Shown here: piece by piece, positions 8,749-18,388 of the stretch
How positions within the stretch are numbered: the first letter of the stretch is position 1
Layout: each line of letters opens with the position of its first letter
NCBI RefSeq assembly: GCF_900114535.1
Contig: NZ_FOTK01000011.1
Span: 89,593 to 153,592 of the forward strand
Length of the DNA: 64,000 nucleotides
Direction: 5' to 3'
Source of the DNA: Methylobacterium pseudosasicola
Lineage (GTDB): Bacteria > Pseudomonadota > Alphaproteobacteria > Rhizobiales > Beijerinckiaceae
Notes under the pieces: generated by a model
What the model saw: only the letters and a program-made list of their open reading frames with translations
Told to the model about the DNA's origin: nothing
The model's database searches: none
Program-made: the position numbers and the translations under genes

Positions 8749-10440
8749 TCATGCCGCCCGGACGACCGTGAGGAATTCGCGGACCTCGGCGTTCAGCTGC
8801 TCGGATTGCCGGGACAATTCGGAGGCTGAGGTCAGGACCAGGTTGGCCGCCGAGCCGGTCGCCTCGGAGGCCTTCGCCACACCGACGATGTTGTGCGTCA
8901 CCTCGCCGGTGCCGCTCGCCGCCTGCGCGACGTTGCGGACGATCTCCTGGGTCGCGGCGCTCTGCTCCTCCACGGCAGCGGCGATGCTGGTCGCCACGCC
9001 GCTGATCTCGCGGATCAGGCCGACGATCGAGCCGATCGCCGAGGCCGCCTGCCCGGTGGCGCCCTGCACCCGGCCGATCTGGGCGGCGATCTCGTCGGTG
9101 GCCTTGGCGGTCTGCTCGGCCAGTTCCTTCACCTCGGCGGCGACCACCGCGAAGCCGCGGCCTGCGTCACCGGCCCGGGCGGCTTCGATGGTGGCGTTCA
9201 GCGCCAGGAGGTTCGTTTGGCTGGCGATCGAGGCGATCAGCCCCACCACGTCGCCGATCCGCGCCACGGAACTGCTGAGTTCCTGCATCAGGGCGCCGGT
9301 GTGGTCGGCCTCGCCCACCGTCCGTTGCGCCAAGTCGGAGGCCCCCTCGACCTGCCGGCCGATCTCGCCGATCGACACGCCGAGCTCCTCGGCGGCGGCC
9401 GCCACGGTGTTGACGTTGGCGGCCGCCTCCTCGGCCGCGGACGCGACCGTCGTGGTCTGGCCGGCGGTCTGGGTCGCGGTGGCGGTCATGGACTGCGCCG
9501 TATTCTGAAGCTCGGCGGCCGAGGTCGAGACCCGGCCGACGATGCCGCCCACCGCCTCCTCGAAATGGTCGGCCAGCTCGACCATCGTGCGCCGCCGCTC
9601 CTGCGCCGCCGCCTCGTCAACCGTCCGTTTGAGATCGGCCTCCTCGGCGGCCTTCCGCGCCATCATGGCCTTGATGCCTTCCACGGCCCGGCCAACCGCG
9701 CCGATCTCGTCGCCCCGGCGCGCCTCTGCGATCTCGGCCTCGATCTCGCCCTTGGCCATGCGCTGGAGCACCGCGACCAGACGGCCGAGCGGCCGGGTGA
9801 TGCCGACGGTGGAGACCAGCAGGGAGCAGAGGATGCCGATGAACAGGCCGAGGGCTCCGAAGCCGATCAGGCTGTAGCGGGTCGCGTTGGTCTCGTCCGT
9901 GAGATCCCGCGAGCGCTTGCGCATGTAGTCTTCGATCGCGTCCCCGAGCTTTGTGCCCTCGACCCCGAGGGTGGCGAAGATCGGCTCGCTCTTCTCGTGC
10001 GCATGCTTCAGGGCCCCGCTCTCTTCGCCGGCGATTGCGAGTTGCCGCACTTCCGACACCTCCTTTACGAAGCGCGCCGTGCGCTCGCGTTGCGCCTGGA
10101 TCAGATCGGAGAAGGCCGGCACCTGTTGCGCGAGATCGGACAAGGTCTTGTCGGTCTGCGCGACGATGACGTCGAATTGCGCGCTCGCTTGGCGGATCTG
10201 CTCCGCGTCGGTCTCGGCGATGATCCGGAACGTCAGGTAGTTCAGCGTGTTGTGCAGCCGGTTGGTCCGCCGCACGTTCGACACGGCCTTCGCCTCCCGG
10301 GCGATGAGGTTGGTGTAGATCTGATCGATCATCACCATCTGGGATTGAGCGAACCAGATGCAGCTTCCGACAATCACCGCGATGATGACATTGATCGCGA
10401 GTAGTTTCGTTGTGATGTTCGTGCGGCTGAGCAGGTTCAT
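8749..10440 (-). CDS. Methyl-accepting chemotaxis protein
   Basis: A 563-residue transmembrane chemoreceptor. TM1 is at about residues 13-33, a ~150-residue periplasmic helical sensor of the four-helix-bundle type follows, TM2 is near 186-210, then HAMP and the cytoplasmic signalling hairpin. The tip is conserved ([21 protein letters not shown]), so it should couple to CheA/CheW. No CheR-tethering pentapeptide is seen at the C-terminus (LTVVRAA). The sensor has no family that I recognise, so the ligand is unknown. Monocistronic, with its own terminator downstream. Confidence 0.93.
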   Translation of the reverse strand: MNLLSRTNITTKLLAINVIIAVIVGSCIWFAQSQMVMIDQIYTNLIAREAKAVSNVRRTNRLHNTLNYLTFRIIAETDAEQIRQASAQFDVIVAQTDKTLSDLAQQVPAFSDLIQAQRERTARFVKEVSEVRQLAIAGEESGALKHAHEKSEPIFATLGVEGTKLGDAIEDYMRKRSRDLTDETNATRYSLIGFGALGLFIGILCSLLVSTVGITRPLGRLVAVLQRMAKGEIEAEIAEARRGDEIGAVGRAVEGIKAMMARKAAEEADLKRTVDEAAAQERRRTMVELADHFEEAVGGIVGRVSTSAAELQNTAQSMTATATQTAGQTTTVASAAEEAAANVNTVAAAAEELGVSIGEIGRQVEGASDLAQRTVGEADHTGALMQELSSSVARIGDVVGLIASIASQTNLLALNATIEAARAGDAGRGFAVVAAEVKELAEQTAKATDEIAAQIGRVQGATGQAASAIGSIVGLIREISGVATSIAAAVEEQSAATQEIVRNVAQAASGTGEVTHNIVGVAKASEATGSAANLVLTSASELSRQSEQLNAEVREFLTVVRAA

Positions 10441-10876
10441 GCGAATCCCCGGGAAACAGTCGGATACGAACAGCCAGAGGAAACCTTACGTCAAGGCCGT
10501 GCCACAAAACTTCGTCTTATCGAGACCGGGCAGTTTTTGGTAATTTTTATTATCTAAATCTCTCGCAAGAGATCGATATGCGCGACAACAGAATTCAAAA
10601 CACGCGCTAAATTTAACAATTCAGTCCTAATATTGATATCAAGCGATTTACCGCGCCCGGAACAAGCCGGACATATCTTATCGCTCGGTCTGCATAAGAC
10701 CGCGACAAGCAAGGCCAAGGGATCTCCGATTTCCGCGTGGAAGACGGTTCTGGCCGTGTCCGGGATTGCACCCGACCCCGCCGCCCGCGGGAGTCGCTCC
10801 GGACAGGCGACCGGACACGAAAACGCCGGCGGTTGCGAGGCCGCCGGCGTGGTCCTGGCTGCGTCCAGACTGGTCC
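10441..10876. other. Intergenic region with AT-rich segment
   Basis: No convincing gene. The part from about 10530 to 10640 is clearly AT-rich against a ~70% GC background and lies upstream of the chemoreceptor, where its promoter is expected. The right-hand end holds the nfu terminator. Open frames here have no recognisable family. Confidence 0.5.
10820..10850 (-). terminator. Rho-independent terminator of the NifU-like gene
   Basis: A perfect 10-bp stem (acgccggcgg 10823-10832 with 10841-10850), 8-nt loop, followed on the minus strand by a run of four T (10820-10823). It begins 26 nt after the nfu stop. Confidence 0.8.
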
Positions 10877-11443
10877 TCAGACGGCCTGGACCTCGCGGAT
10901 CTCCGGCAGGAAGTGCCGGAACAGGTTCTGGACGCCGTGCCGCAGGGTGGCGGTGGAGGAGGGGCAGCCCGAACAGGCGCCCTTCATCTCCAGGTAGACG
11001 ACGCCTTCCTTGTAGCCGCGGAAGGTGATGTCGCCGCCGTCACCGGCCACCGCCGGGCGGACCCGGGTCTCCAGCAGGTCCTTGATGGTCACGACCGTGT
11101 CGTGGTCGGCCTCGTCGTAGAACTCATCCTCGCCGCCCTGATCGTCGAGGCCGCCTTCGGCCATCACCGGGGCGCCGGACTGGAAATGCTCCATGATCGC
11201 GCCGAGGATGGCGGGCTTCACCTGCGCCCATTCCGAGCCGTCCTCCGCCTTGGTGACGGAGACGAAGTCGTGGCCGAAATAGACGCCGGCGACGCCCGGG
11301 ACGGAAAACAGCGCGGAAGCGAGGGGGGAGCGGTTGGCCGTCTCGGCATCCCGCGCCTCGAAGGTGGATTCGGGCAGGACGACGCGGCCGGGGAGGAACT
11401 TGAGGGTCGCCGGGTTCGGCGTGGCTTCGGTCTGGATGAACAT
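10877..11443 (-). CDS. NifU family Fe-S cluster carrier (Nfu)
   Basis: A 188-residue Nfu-type scaffold/carrier that delivers Fe-S clusters in the cytoplasm. The N-terminal Nfu_N domain starts MFIQTEATPNPATLKF and the C-terminal NifU domain carries the cluster-binding CSGC pair (Cys157, Cys160). An acidic linker of about 20 residues separates the domains. This two-domain form is the standard alphaproteobacterial version. It is monocistronic, with a terminator directly downstream. Confidence 0.95.
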   Translation of the reverse strand: MFIQTEATPNPATLKFLPGRVVLPESTFEARDAETANRSPLASALFSVPGVAGVYFGHDFVSVTKAEDGSEWAQVKPAILGAIMEHFQSGAPVMAEGGLDDQGGEDEFYDEADHDTVVTIKDLLETRVRPAVAGDGGDITFRGYKEGVVYLEMKGACSGCPSSTATLRHGVQNLFRHFLPEIREVQAV

Positions 11444-11600
11444 GGTCGGCGAACTCCGCTGCGCCGGTTCAAGGCCGGCCGGGACAGGCGCCGCAAGGCG
11501 CCATCTCCCATGTGGACCGGCGGTTGGATTTTCTCAACCGTGGCCGGGCGCTTGGAGAGTGGACATTCGCGCCACGCGCCGTCAGGACGGGCCAAACAGG

Positions 11601-12080
11601 ATGCTGACGGAGCCGGCGGTGGATGTAACCGGGGATGGGACGCTCGCGCAGGAGTTGCTGAACGACCTGCGGGCCGCGCAGGCCAAGCTGGAGGCCGCCC
11701 GCGAGGATGCGGCGTCGCTCAAGGTGCTGCTCGCCCTGCGCACGCATCAGCATGACCTGGCTTGGCAGGACGTACAACGTTTGACCGCCGAGTTGGAGGC
11801 AACCCGCGCCAGAACAAGCGCCCTGGAGGTGGATCTGGCCGAGGCGCGGACCAGCGCGGCCTCCGCGGATTCCGTCGCCGAGGCCGACGAGCGCACCGAG
11901 GCCGTCCGGACCGTGCTCGGCGCCGTGCTCGACAGCATCGGCGGCCGCGCCCTCGACCGGCGCCGGTTCCAGGAGATCATCGCCAGGGCCGGGCGCGAGG
12001 CGCCGACCGACGGCCCCGGCGCGGCCCGGCACGCGGTGCTGCTGACCGAGGCGCGGCGGGTTCTGGGCATCCCCGGATAG
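11601..12080 (+). CDS. Hypothetical coiled-coil protein
   Basis: 159 residues from an ATG at 11601. Residues about 15-100 have strong heptad character with many Ala, Glu, Leu and Arg, predicting a long coiled coil; the C-terminal ~50 residues look globular (LDRRRFQEIIARAGREAP). No signal peptide or membrane segment. I do not recognise a family and no neighbour suggests a function. Codon use matches the surrounding genes, which supports real coding. Confidence 0.6.
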   Translation: MLTEPAVDVTGDGTLAQELLNDLRAAQAKLEAAREDAASLKVLLALRTHQHDLAWQDVQRLTAELEATRARTSALEVDLAEARTSAASADSVAEADERTEAVRTVLGAVLDSIGGRALDRRRFQEIIARAGREAPTDGPGAARHAVLLTEARRVLGIPG

Positions 12081-12179
12081 GGTGATCGACCGACCAAGAC
12101 TTCGCAGGCCGTCAGGGTTAACCGCCCCTTAACCCTACGCTCGCATCCTCGATCCCAGGACGGACAGGAGATCGAACGC

Positions 12180-12575
12180 ATGCAGATCAGCGAGCAGCAC
12201 GTGCGCGAATGCGCCTATTACATCTGGGAGAACGAGGGCCGGATTCACGGTCACGCGGCCGCCCACTGGATCCGCGCCGAAGCCGAGCTGCGCGCCGGCG
12301 TCGTGCTGGCCGACGGCCAGGCCGCCGAGGCCCAGCCCGTCGCCGTGAAGGCCGCCAAGGTCTCGGCGCCGAAGGCTGCCGCCACCAAGACTGCTGCACC
12401 GAAGGCCCCGGCCAAGGCCGCTGCGCCCAAGGCCGCTGCCGCCAAGACCGTGACCCCCAAGGACGCGCTGGCCAAGCCGGCCGCCGCGAAGACGGCCCGG
12501 GCCTCGAAGGCCGCCGTCACGGCCGGCCTCGCCGCCAAGGCAAAGCCGGCCCGCGCCCCGGCCTCGATGCACTGA
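12180..12575 (+). CDS. DUF2934-type protein with histone H1-like Ala/Lys/Pro tail
   Basis: 131 residues. The first ~40 residues (YYIWENEGRIHGHAAAHWIR) match the short DUF2934 pattern (aromatic, IW-EEGRP-G...HW) found in many Hyphomicrobiales. The remaining ~90 residues are almost entirely Ala, Lys, Pro and Thr in AAPKAAA/KTAAPKA repeats, like bacterial histone H1-like tails, and would be disordered and strongly basic. Nucleic-acid binding is an inference from that composition. A strong terminator follows at 12611. Confidence 0.8.
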   Translation: MQISEQHVRECAYYIWENEGRIHGHAAAHWIRAEAELRAGVVLADGQAAEAQPVAVKAAKVSAPKAAATKTAAPKAPAKAAAPKAAAAKTVTPKDALAKPAAAKTARASKAAVTAGLAAKAKPARAPASMH

Positions 12576-12610
12576 GCCGACGGCGCCGCAAGGCGCCGCA
12601 ACTGCCGTTT

Positions 12611-12646
12611 CAGGAGCCCGCCCCTTCACCGAGGGGCGGGCTCCTG
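12611..12646 (+). terminator. Strong hairpin terminator
   Basis: A perfect 14-bp stem (12611-12624 with 12633-12646), 8-nt loop, followed by a short T-containing tail (ccgtttgt). It is placed 36 nt after the DUF2934 gene. Confidence 0.75.
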
Positions 12647-12740
12647 CCGTTTGTACCCCTTGAGACGGACCGGAACAGGCCGCTCCCGCCATCGTTGTTC
12701 GGCCGAATGCGTACGCCGTGCGCCGCAACAGGGGCCCGTG

Positions 12741-13406
12741 ATGCGCGCCGTGATTTTCGACATCGATGGAACGCTGCTCGACAGCGTCGACCTGCACGCC
12801 CGGGCCTGGGTCGAGGCGTTCAAGCATTTCGGCGTCGAGACCGACGAGGCGAAGGTCCGCAGCCAGATCGGCAAGGGCGGCGACGAGCTGATGCCGGTCT
12901 TCCTGCCGGAAGAGCGCATCAAGCGCGAGGGCAAGGAGATCGAGAGCTTCCGCTCCGATCTGTTCCAGAAGAAATATCTGCCCGAAGTCCGGCCGTTCCC
13001 GGGGGTTCGGCCGCTATTCGAGCGGATCCGCGAATCGGGCCTGAAGATCGCCCTGGCCTCCTCGGGCAAGGGCCCCGAGGTCGAGCGCTATCAGGAGATT
13101 CTGGGCATCGCCGATCTCGTCGATGTCGTCACCAGCTCGGACGACGCGGATCGCTCGAAGCCTCATCCCGATATCTTCGAAGCCGCGGTCAAGAAACTCG
13201 AAGGCCTCGACAAGGACGACATGATCGTCATCGGCGATACGCCTTACGACGCCGAAGCGGCGTCGAAGGCGGGCCTGCGCACCATCGGCATGCTCTGCGG
13301 CGGTTTTCCGGAGGCCGATCTGTCTGCGGCGGGCTGCATCGCGATCTACCGCGATCCGCAGGATCTCCTCGACGGATTCGATCAATCCCTGCTCGCCACT
13401 GGGTGA
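12741..13406 (+). CDS. HAD family hydrolase (phosphoglycolate-phosphatase-like)
   Basis: 221 residues from an ATG at 12741 just downstream of a GGGG-rich site. HAD motif I is FDIDGTLLDS with nucleophile Asp7 and acid Asp9; motif II is LASSG; motif III Lys lies in SKPHPDIF; motif IV is VIGDTPYDAEAA. The cap helical insertion is of the C1 type, as in phosphoglycolate or beta-phosphoglucomutase-like phosphatases. The substrate cannot be assigned. It stands alone after a terminator. Confidence 0.92.
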   Translation: MRAVIFDIDGTLLDSVDLHARAWVEAFKHFGVETDEAKVRSQIGKGGDELMPVFLPEERIKREGKEIESFRSDLFQKKYLPEVRPFPGVRPLFERIRESGLKIALASSGKGPEVERYQEILGIADLVDVVTSSDDADRSKPHPDIFEAAVKKLEGLDKDDMIVIGDTPYDAEAASKAGLRTIGMLCGGFPEADLSAAGCIAIYRDPQDLLDGFDQSLLATG

Positions 13407-13596
13407 CGGACAGCAAAAGCAAGCCCTTTCGGAGGTCGGCCCCGAATCCTCCACGGTTTCCCGCAGGCTGTGTTGCAGCGCGGTGACGGCGCATGATGCC
13501 GGCTACGTAAAAGTGCGAATGGGGCTGGCGCGGTGGGTCCGGAAGGCGTAGCCACCCGCCCGCCATCTGGAACGTCTCAAAGCACGAGCGCCGCGC

Positions 13597-13803
13597 ATGC
13601 CCCAGACTCACCAGGCCAGCCCTGCACCGCGTTACGTGCCGGTGGCCAAGCCCTTGGCCGAACAGATCGCCGAGGCGATCGATTGCCGGTCGACCCCGCT
13701 CAGCCAGCTTCTGCGGCTGATGGCGGCCCTGAACGCCGAGGGCGGCAACGAGGTGCTCCGCCACAAGCTCCGCGCGCGGATCGGCGCCCCGCTCGACGCC
13801 TAA
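13597..13803 (+). CDS. Small hypothetical protein
   Basis: 68 residues, predicted soluble and helical (PLAEQIAEAIDCRSTPLSQL). Codon use resembles the neighbours and the frame is bounded by clean intergenic sequence on both sides, so I judge it likely real, but no domain is recognisable. Confidence 0.5.
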   Translation: MPQTHQASPAPRYVPVAKPLAEQIAEAIDCRSTPLSQLLRLMAALNAEGGNEVLRHKLRARIGAPLDA

Positions 13804-13825
13804 GCGCACAACGACCGGCGGCGCG

Positions 13826-14122
13826 TCAGCGCCGCCGATGTCGGTGATGCGTCCGCTTCGCGACGGGCTTCTCCGGCGAGGCCGCGGCCTGCGTGGTTCG
13901 GGCCATGCAGGCGAAGTAGATCTGCCGCCCGATATCCTCGAGTTCCAGTCCCTTGGGATTGGGTGCGGAAAACACCTTGGCGCGGGCCTCGTTCCGGCAG
14001 GCTGCGTCTTCGGGGCTGCGGATCGGCGGCTCGGCCCGGACCGGCGCGCTGCCGAGTAACACCATGAGGATTGCAGCCGATACCAATGCGGGGACCCGCG
14101 TCCTGGCCGGGATACTCAACAT
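13826..14122 (-). CDS. Small exported hypothetical protein
   Basis: 98 residues with a clear signal peptide (hydrophobic VSAAILMVLLGSAPVRA, cleavage expected after ARA near residue 30). The mature part has two Cys (CRNEARAKVF and YFACM), possibly a disulphide, and ends in a basic His/Arg tail (HHRHRRR). No known domain; similar short exported proteins are common in Methylobacterium-like genomes. Confidence 0.6.
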   Translation of the reverse strand: MLSIPARTRVPALVSAAILMVLLGSAPVRAEPPIRSPEDAACRNEARAKVFSAPNPKGLELEDIGRQIYFACMARTTQAAASPEKPVAKRTHHRHRRR

Positions 14123-14239
14123 ACCGGGGCGTATTCCTCGTGGGATCGAGCCGCCGAGATAGTGCGGATCGCCCTGCCGTGAAGCTTCGTCAGACTGCTG
14201 GCCTCGGCCGCAAGACGGCGTCCGTGAGCCTTCACGCCC

Positions 14240-14521
14240 CTACGGCACGACCCATAGGCAGCGGCCGGCACCCGTAATCGTCATGCATTCATAGGGGGCG
14301 CCCCCGATCAGCGCCCGCTGCTCTACAGTGCCGATCTCGGCCTTCGGGATCTGGCGGCACCCGGCCTCCGGCGCATCGCGGGCCGACCCGGTCGCGGCGT
14401 CGATCCGGCGCGCGGCGATCAGCGTGTCGCAGGCGGTGATCGTGGTGCGATCCTGCGCCGAGGCGTGCGTCGCCCCCAGCAGAACGAGCGGCAGCGCCGC
14501 CAGCAGGGTTCCAGACCGCAT
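14240..14521 (-). CDS. Small exported hypothetical protein
   Basis: 93 residues from an ATG at 14521. The signal peptide is plain (MRSGTLLAALPLVLLGATHASA). The mature protein has four Cys (TACDTL, AGCRQI, YECMT, GRCLW), suggesting two disulphides in the periplasm. The frame extends upstream to 14569, but that start would place charged residues before the signal sequence. No family recognised. Confidence 0.6.
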   Translation of the reverse strand: MRSGTLLAALPLVLLGATHASAQDRTTITACDTLIAARRIDAATGSARDAPEAGCRQIPKAEIGTVEQRALIGGAPYECMTITGAGRCLWVVP

Positions 14522-14704
14522 CGCTTCCTCGCCGTTCGCGTCGCCGTCTTGAAGGACGACCGGGCACACCGCGCCTCATGCAAGACGGCGGCAGCTCTCA
14601 ACCCGCATCGGTCGGGGAGGGTTGCGCAACGGTTTGTCGAGCGTGGTCAGAGCTCAAGAGGCTCCTGCGCCCTCGGATCGAAGGATCGGTGCCCTCCGAA
14701 CGAC

Positions 14705-14735
14705 AACGCCGCCCGCCTCGGGGGCGGACGGCGTT
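14705..14735 (-). terminator. Hairpin downstream of the DUF6481-like gene
   Basis: A 13-bp stem (14705-14717 with 14723-14735, one G-T pair) and a 5-nt loop, 40 nt after the 14776 stop on the minus strand. The following sequence has only isolated T residues, so termination is likely but not certain. Confidence 0.5.
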
Positions 14736-14775
14736 CGAGCGCTCGATGGATGCGCGCCGGGGCCGGCGCGGCGCC

Positions 14776-15150
14776 TCAGCGCTTGGCTTTCGCCTTACGG
14801 GCGGCGTAGCGGGCGTCGCGCTGCGCCTTCTTCAAAGCGAGTTCGGCAGACTTGCGCTCTTGCGCGGCAGCGAGTTCGGCGGCTTCGCGGGCGAGGCGCG
14901 CAGCGAGTTCGGCCTCCTCGCGCAGACGCTTCTCCTCGGCGGCCTTCCGCTCGGCGGCAATCCGGGCGGCCTCGCGCTCGCGGGCGCGCTCTTCACGGGC
15001 CTGGGCGATCTCGGCCCGGGCCTTCGCCTTGGCGATCACCTCGGGATCGTCGGCCGGCGGGCGGGCCTTGAACTTCGCCAGCAGGGCGGCTTTGGCGTTC
15101 TGCGAATGCTGGCGGCGGTCGTCGAAATTCCGGTAGTCGAATGCGCTCAT
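14776..15150 (-). CDS. DUF6481-type highly charged helical protein
   Basis: 124 residues from an ATG at 15150 (MSAFDYRNFDDRRQ). The N-terminus with NAKAALLAKFKARP matches a small alphaproteobacterial family (DUF6481 pattern). The rest is an uninterrupted Ala/Glu/Arg/Lys helix (about residues 40-120), likely a single long coiled coil. The larger frame starting at 15210 adds residues without conservation. Function unknown. Confidence 0.75.
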   Translation of the reverse strand: MSAFDYRNFDDRRQHSQNAKAALLAKFKARPPADDPEVIAKAKARAEIAQAREERAREREAARIAAERKAAEEKRLREEAELAARLAREAAELAAAQERKSAELALKKAQRDARYAARKAKAKR

Positions 15151-15658
15151 CTGACCTTTCTCGGTTGGTACGTCACGCGTTTCGCGGGGACGACCGGCGA
15201 CGCCGGCCACGTACGGAGACTACGGGTTCCAGGACCGTCCCCGGGCCCTGGAACCGCACCGATCCATCGGCAATACCGATGGTCCGACCCGAGCGCTCGG
15301 GCCACGCAAAAGCGTTCGGGTCGGACCATGTCTGATAAAAACGGGACAGCCCTTAGACCCAGCCCGCCCCAAGACGCAATCGGGTCTGCGTGCTGAGGTG
15401 GCCGCCAAAGCGACAATCCACGGCGACTCTGTAAAAGATTTGCCCGACGATGCCGAAAAACCTCAAACCGACGATGGGACGCGGCGATCTCGAACCGAAT
15501 GTCGCCGGTTGCCGGGTGGGCCGAGCCGCAGGCTCGATCGAATACACAATAGCTAGGTCGCAACCTTCGCTGCGGCAAGGCCGGTGGTGCGGCATCAATG
15601 CCGCATCGTCTCGTCGCCGGGATGCCGGCACCCCGAACCGATGGCGCCAGGAGCCTCG
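15151..15658. other. Structured intergenic region with nested inverted repeats
   Basis: No convincing gene in about 500 nt. It holds three inverted repeats in a row: ggttccagg/cctggaacc (15225-15255), ccatcgg/ccgatgg (15264-15282) and a 17-bp pair with one mismatch (15281-15297 with 15311-15327). The last is followed on the plus strand by ctgataaaa rather than a T-run. It may be a dispersed palindromic element or a structured RNA; the sequence does not decide. Confidence 0.55.
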
Positions 15659-16177
15659 ATGCGCACGATCACGATTGCCGAGATGACGACTGAGGCTTTC
15701 GCGCCCTACGGCGACCTCCTGCGCGCTCCGGCGACGCCGCCGCGCCAGGATCAGGCCGGGACGATGCAGAACACCCGGCCGGCGGCGCGCGCCAATCTCG
15801 CGCTGATCCACAGCGAGCCGATGGACCAGTTGATGCCCTTGCGCCGTCTGGAGCGGCACCTGCATTCCAACCAAGCCTTCCTGCCGCTCGCGGTCGAGGC
15901 CTACGTGGTGGTCGTAGCCCCGGATCGCGACGGCAGGCCCGACGAAGCTCGGATCCAGGCGTTCCGGGTTCCGGGCCATGCCGGCATCAATTATCGCGCG
16001 GGCGCTTGGCACGCGCACATGATGACCCTGCAAGCGCCGGGGACCTTCGCCATGATCGTTCACGAGGACGGCACCGAGGCCGATTGTGACTTCGCGGCGA
16101 TCGCTCCGCTGACGGTGGTTCTCCCGCAATCTGCTCAAGAAAACGGCAGACGCCTCCGCGACTTGGAATCGCTCTGA
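15659..16177 (+). CDS. allA: Ureidoglycolate lyase
   Basis: 172 residues from an ATG at 15659, the normal length for AllA. It would split ureidoglycolate into glyoxylate and urea in the last step of allantoin breakdown. Family features are the N-terminal AFAPYGDLLR, the cupin-type HSNQAFLPL with its substrate-binding region, and GAWHAHMMTL near the C-terminus. It begins the plus-strand nitrogen block and is followed by the AtzG/E/H-like genes, which fits ureide catabolism. No other allantoin genes are in the window. Confidence 0.9.
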   Translation: MRTITIAEMTTEAFAPYGDLLRAPATPPRQDQAGTMQNTRPAARANLALIHSEPMDQLMPLRRLERHLHSNQAFLPLAVEAYVVVVAPDRDGRPDEARIQAFRVPGHAGINYRAGAWHAHMMTLQAPGTFAMIVHEDGTEADCDFAAIAPLTVVLPQSAQENGRRLRDLESL

Positions 16178-16309
16178 TCAGCGGGAGTATGTGCCCAGGA
16201 ATTGAGCAGCACGGATCTGGTGATGCGCCGGGCCGTCGAGCGGACTCGGCACGATGCCTGCAACCCGGAACAGGAGCTGGCTGCCTGGAAGGCCGGCGCG
16301 AGGAATGCG

Positions 16310-16504
16310 ATGCCTGAGACGCCCCCGCCCTTCGACCCGGATGCCTACGCGGCGGTGGCGGCGCCGCTGCTCGGCCTCGACATCGATCCGGCCTGGATGC
16401 AGCCGATCACCGCGAACCTCCGCGTCCTCGCTGCAGCGGCCGAGCTCGTCGCGGACTTCCCGCTCCCCGACGCAGTCGAGGCGGCGCCGAGGTTCGAGGC
16501 ATGA
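16310..16504 (+). CDS. AtzG-like (DUF4089) amidohydrolase partner
   Basis: 64 residues from the ATG at 16310. The pattern FDPDAYAAVAAPLLGLDIDP...NLRVLAAAAELVADFPLPD is that of AtzG/HpxX, the small subunit that stabilises AtzE-type transamidases. The open frame extends to 16202, but the family begins at this methionine. Its stop overlaps the amidase start by 4 nt (ATGA), as expected for two subunits of one complex. Confidence 0.85.
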   Translation: MPETPPPFDPDAYAAVAAPLLGLDIDPAWMQPITANLRVLAAAAELVADFPLPDAVEAAPRFEA

Positions 16505-17898
16505 GCGTGCCGGCCACCTCCGACGCCGCGACGATCGCCGCCGCCGTCTCCGAAGGCCGCGCGAGCGCCCGCGAGACCGTGGCGTCCACCCTCGACCGGA
16601 TCGCCCGGATTGACGGCCGCGTCGGCGCCTTCACGGACGTGCTGAGCGAACGAGCGCTGGCCCGAGCCGAGGCTCTCGATGCCGCCATCGCCCGCGGCGA
16701 GGCCGTCGGCCCGCTCGCCGGCGTGCCCTTCGCGGTGAAGAACCTGATCGACATCGCCGGCCTGCCGACCCGGGCCGGCTCGAAGATCAACCGGGACCAC
16801 CCCCCAGCCTCCCGCGACGGCACCGTGGTGCGGCGCCTGGAGGCCGCCGGAGCGATCCTGGTCGGCGCGCTCAACATGGGCGAATACGCCTACGACTTCA
16901 CCGGCGAGAACGTCCACGACGGCGACGCCCACAACCCCCACGCTCTCGACCACATGACCGGCGGCTCCTCCGGCGGGTCAGGCGCGGCGGTCGCCGCCGG
17001 CCTGGTGCCGCTGACGCTCGGCTCCGACACCAACGGCTCGATCCGGGTGCCGGCGGCCTTCTGCGGCTGCTTCGGGATGAAGCCGACCTACGGCCGGATC
17101 AGCCGGGCCGGCAGCTTCCCGTTCGTCGGCAGCCTCGACCATCTCGGGCCGATGGCTCGCAGCGTCACCGATCTCGCTTTGGCCTACGACGCGATGCAAG
17201 GCCCCGACCCGGAGGATCCGGTCGCCACCACCCGGGCGCCCGAGCCCGCCGCCCCGGGCCTCGAATCCGGGATCGGCAATCTTCGCATCGCGGTAGCGGG
17301 AGGCTACTTCGCCCGGGGCGGCGACCCGGAGGCCTTCTCTGCCGTCGCCCGCGTCGCCGACGCGCTCGGGGCGAGCGGCACCGTCGAACTCCCGGAGGCC
17401 CACCGGGCGCGGGCCGCGGCCTACCTGATCACCGCAGCCGAGGGCGCGACCCTGCACCTCGACCGCCTGCGCACCCGGCCGCGCGACTTCGACCCGGCGG
17501 TGCGGGACCGGCTGATCGCCGGGGCAATGATCCCGGCGCCCTTCGTCGAGCGCGCCCAGCGCTTCCGCCGCTGGTATCGCGACGCGGTGCTGAAGCTGTT
17601 CGACGGCATCGACGTGATCCTGGCTCCGGCGACGCCCTGCCGGGCGCCGAAGGGCGGCCAGACCCACTTCGTCCTCGACGGCGTGACCCTGCCGGTGCGG
17701 GCCAATATCGGCCTATTCACCCAGCCGATCTCGTTCATCGGCCTGCCGGTGGTGGCCGTGCCGGTGCGGCTCGATGCCGGGCTGCCGCTCGGCGTCCAGG
17801 TCATCGCCGCGCCCTGGCGGGAGGACCTGGCCCTGCGCGTGGCGCGCCAGCTCGAACGGGACGGGATCTGCACGGCGCCCGTGGCGGAGATCGCCTGA
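16501..17898 (+). CDS. AtzE family amidohydrolase (amidase-signature enzyme)
   Basis: 465 residues with the complete amidase-signature triad: Lys80 in FAVKNLID, the cis-Ser of GGSSGGS (Ser156/157) and nucleophile Ser180 in DTNGSIRVP. AtzE acts on 1-carboxybiuret in cyanurate catabolism, and its HpxY relatives are tied to oxalurate use in Klebsiella; sequence alone does not separate these. It lies between AtzG-like and AtzH-like genes with overlaps of 4 and 1 nt, the canonical gene trio. No AtzD or AtzF (cyanuric acid and allophanate hydrolases) is present, so an oxalurate/ureide role next to allA seems more likely. Confidence 0.92.
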   Translation: MSVPATSDAATIAAAVSEGRASARETVASTLDRIARIDGRVGAFTDVLSERALARAEALDAAIARGEAVGPLAGVPFAVKNLIDIAGLPTRAGSKINRDHPPASRDGTVVRRLEAAGAILVGALNMGEYAYDFTGENVHDGDAHNPHALDHMTGGSSGGSGAAVAAGLVPLTLGSDTNGSIRVPAAFCGCFGMKPTYGRISRAGSFPFVGSLDHLGPMARSVTDLALAYDAMQGPDPEDPVATTRAPEPAAPGLESGIGNLRIAVAGGYFARGGDPEAFSAVARVADALGASGTVELPEAHRARAAAYLITAAEGATLHLDRLRTRPRDFDPAVRDRLIAGAMIPAPFVERAQRFRRWYRDAVLKLFDGIDVILAPATPCRAPKGGQTHFVLDGVTLPVRANIGLFTQPISFIGLPVVAVPVRLDAGLPLGVQVIAAPWREDLALRVARQLERDGICTAPVAEIA

Positions 17899-18281
17899 TG
17901 GTCATCGACGATCCCACCGTGAAGGCCGAGGTCGAGGCCGCGTTCCGGGCCTACGAAGTCGCGCTCACCACCAACGATGTCGCCACCCTGGAGGCCCTGT
18001 TCCGGGACGATCCCCGGACCATCCGGTACGGGGCCGGCGAGAACCTCTACGGCATGGACGCGATCCGGGCCTTCCGGCGCGCCCGCTCACCCGTGGGCCT
18101 GGAGCGGGTCTTGGCCCGGACGGTGATCACCACCTACGGGCGCGACTTCGCCACCGCGATGACCCTGTTCACCCGGGACAACGCCCCCGGCAAGACCGGC
18201 CGCCAGAGCCAGACCTGGGTGCGCTTCCCGGAAGGCTGGCGGGTGGTGGCTGCCCATGTGAGCCTGATCGCGGCGGACTAG
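17898..18281 (+). CDS. AtzH/HpxZ-like protein (DUF3225)
   Basis: 127 residues with an NTF2-like fold expected. The pattern [20 protein letters not shown]...[20 protein letters not shown] is typical of DUF3225 proteins: AtzH, which decarboxylates or hydrolyses an intermediate in the cyanurate route, and HpxZ from oxalurate utilisation. It overlaps the AtzE stop by 1 nt (TGATG). The ABC importer starts 107 nt downstream. Confidence 0.9.
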   Translation: MVIDDPTVKAEVEAAFRAYEVALTTNDVATLEALFRDDPRTIRYGAGENLYGMDAIRAFRRARSPVGLERVLARTVITTYGRDFATAMTLFTRDNAPGKTGRQSQTWVRFPEGWRVVAAHVSLIAAD

Positions 18282-18388
18282 CTTTCCCCTGCCCGTGCAT
18301 GGACCGGGACCGGTTGGCCGCGGGCTTGCATACGGTCGAGCGTATTCCGGGCCCGCCCTCCCGGACCAACGCGAGTCCCCGAACCGAT

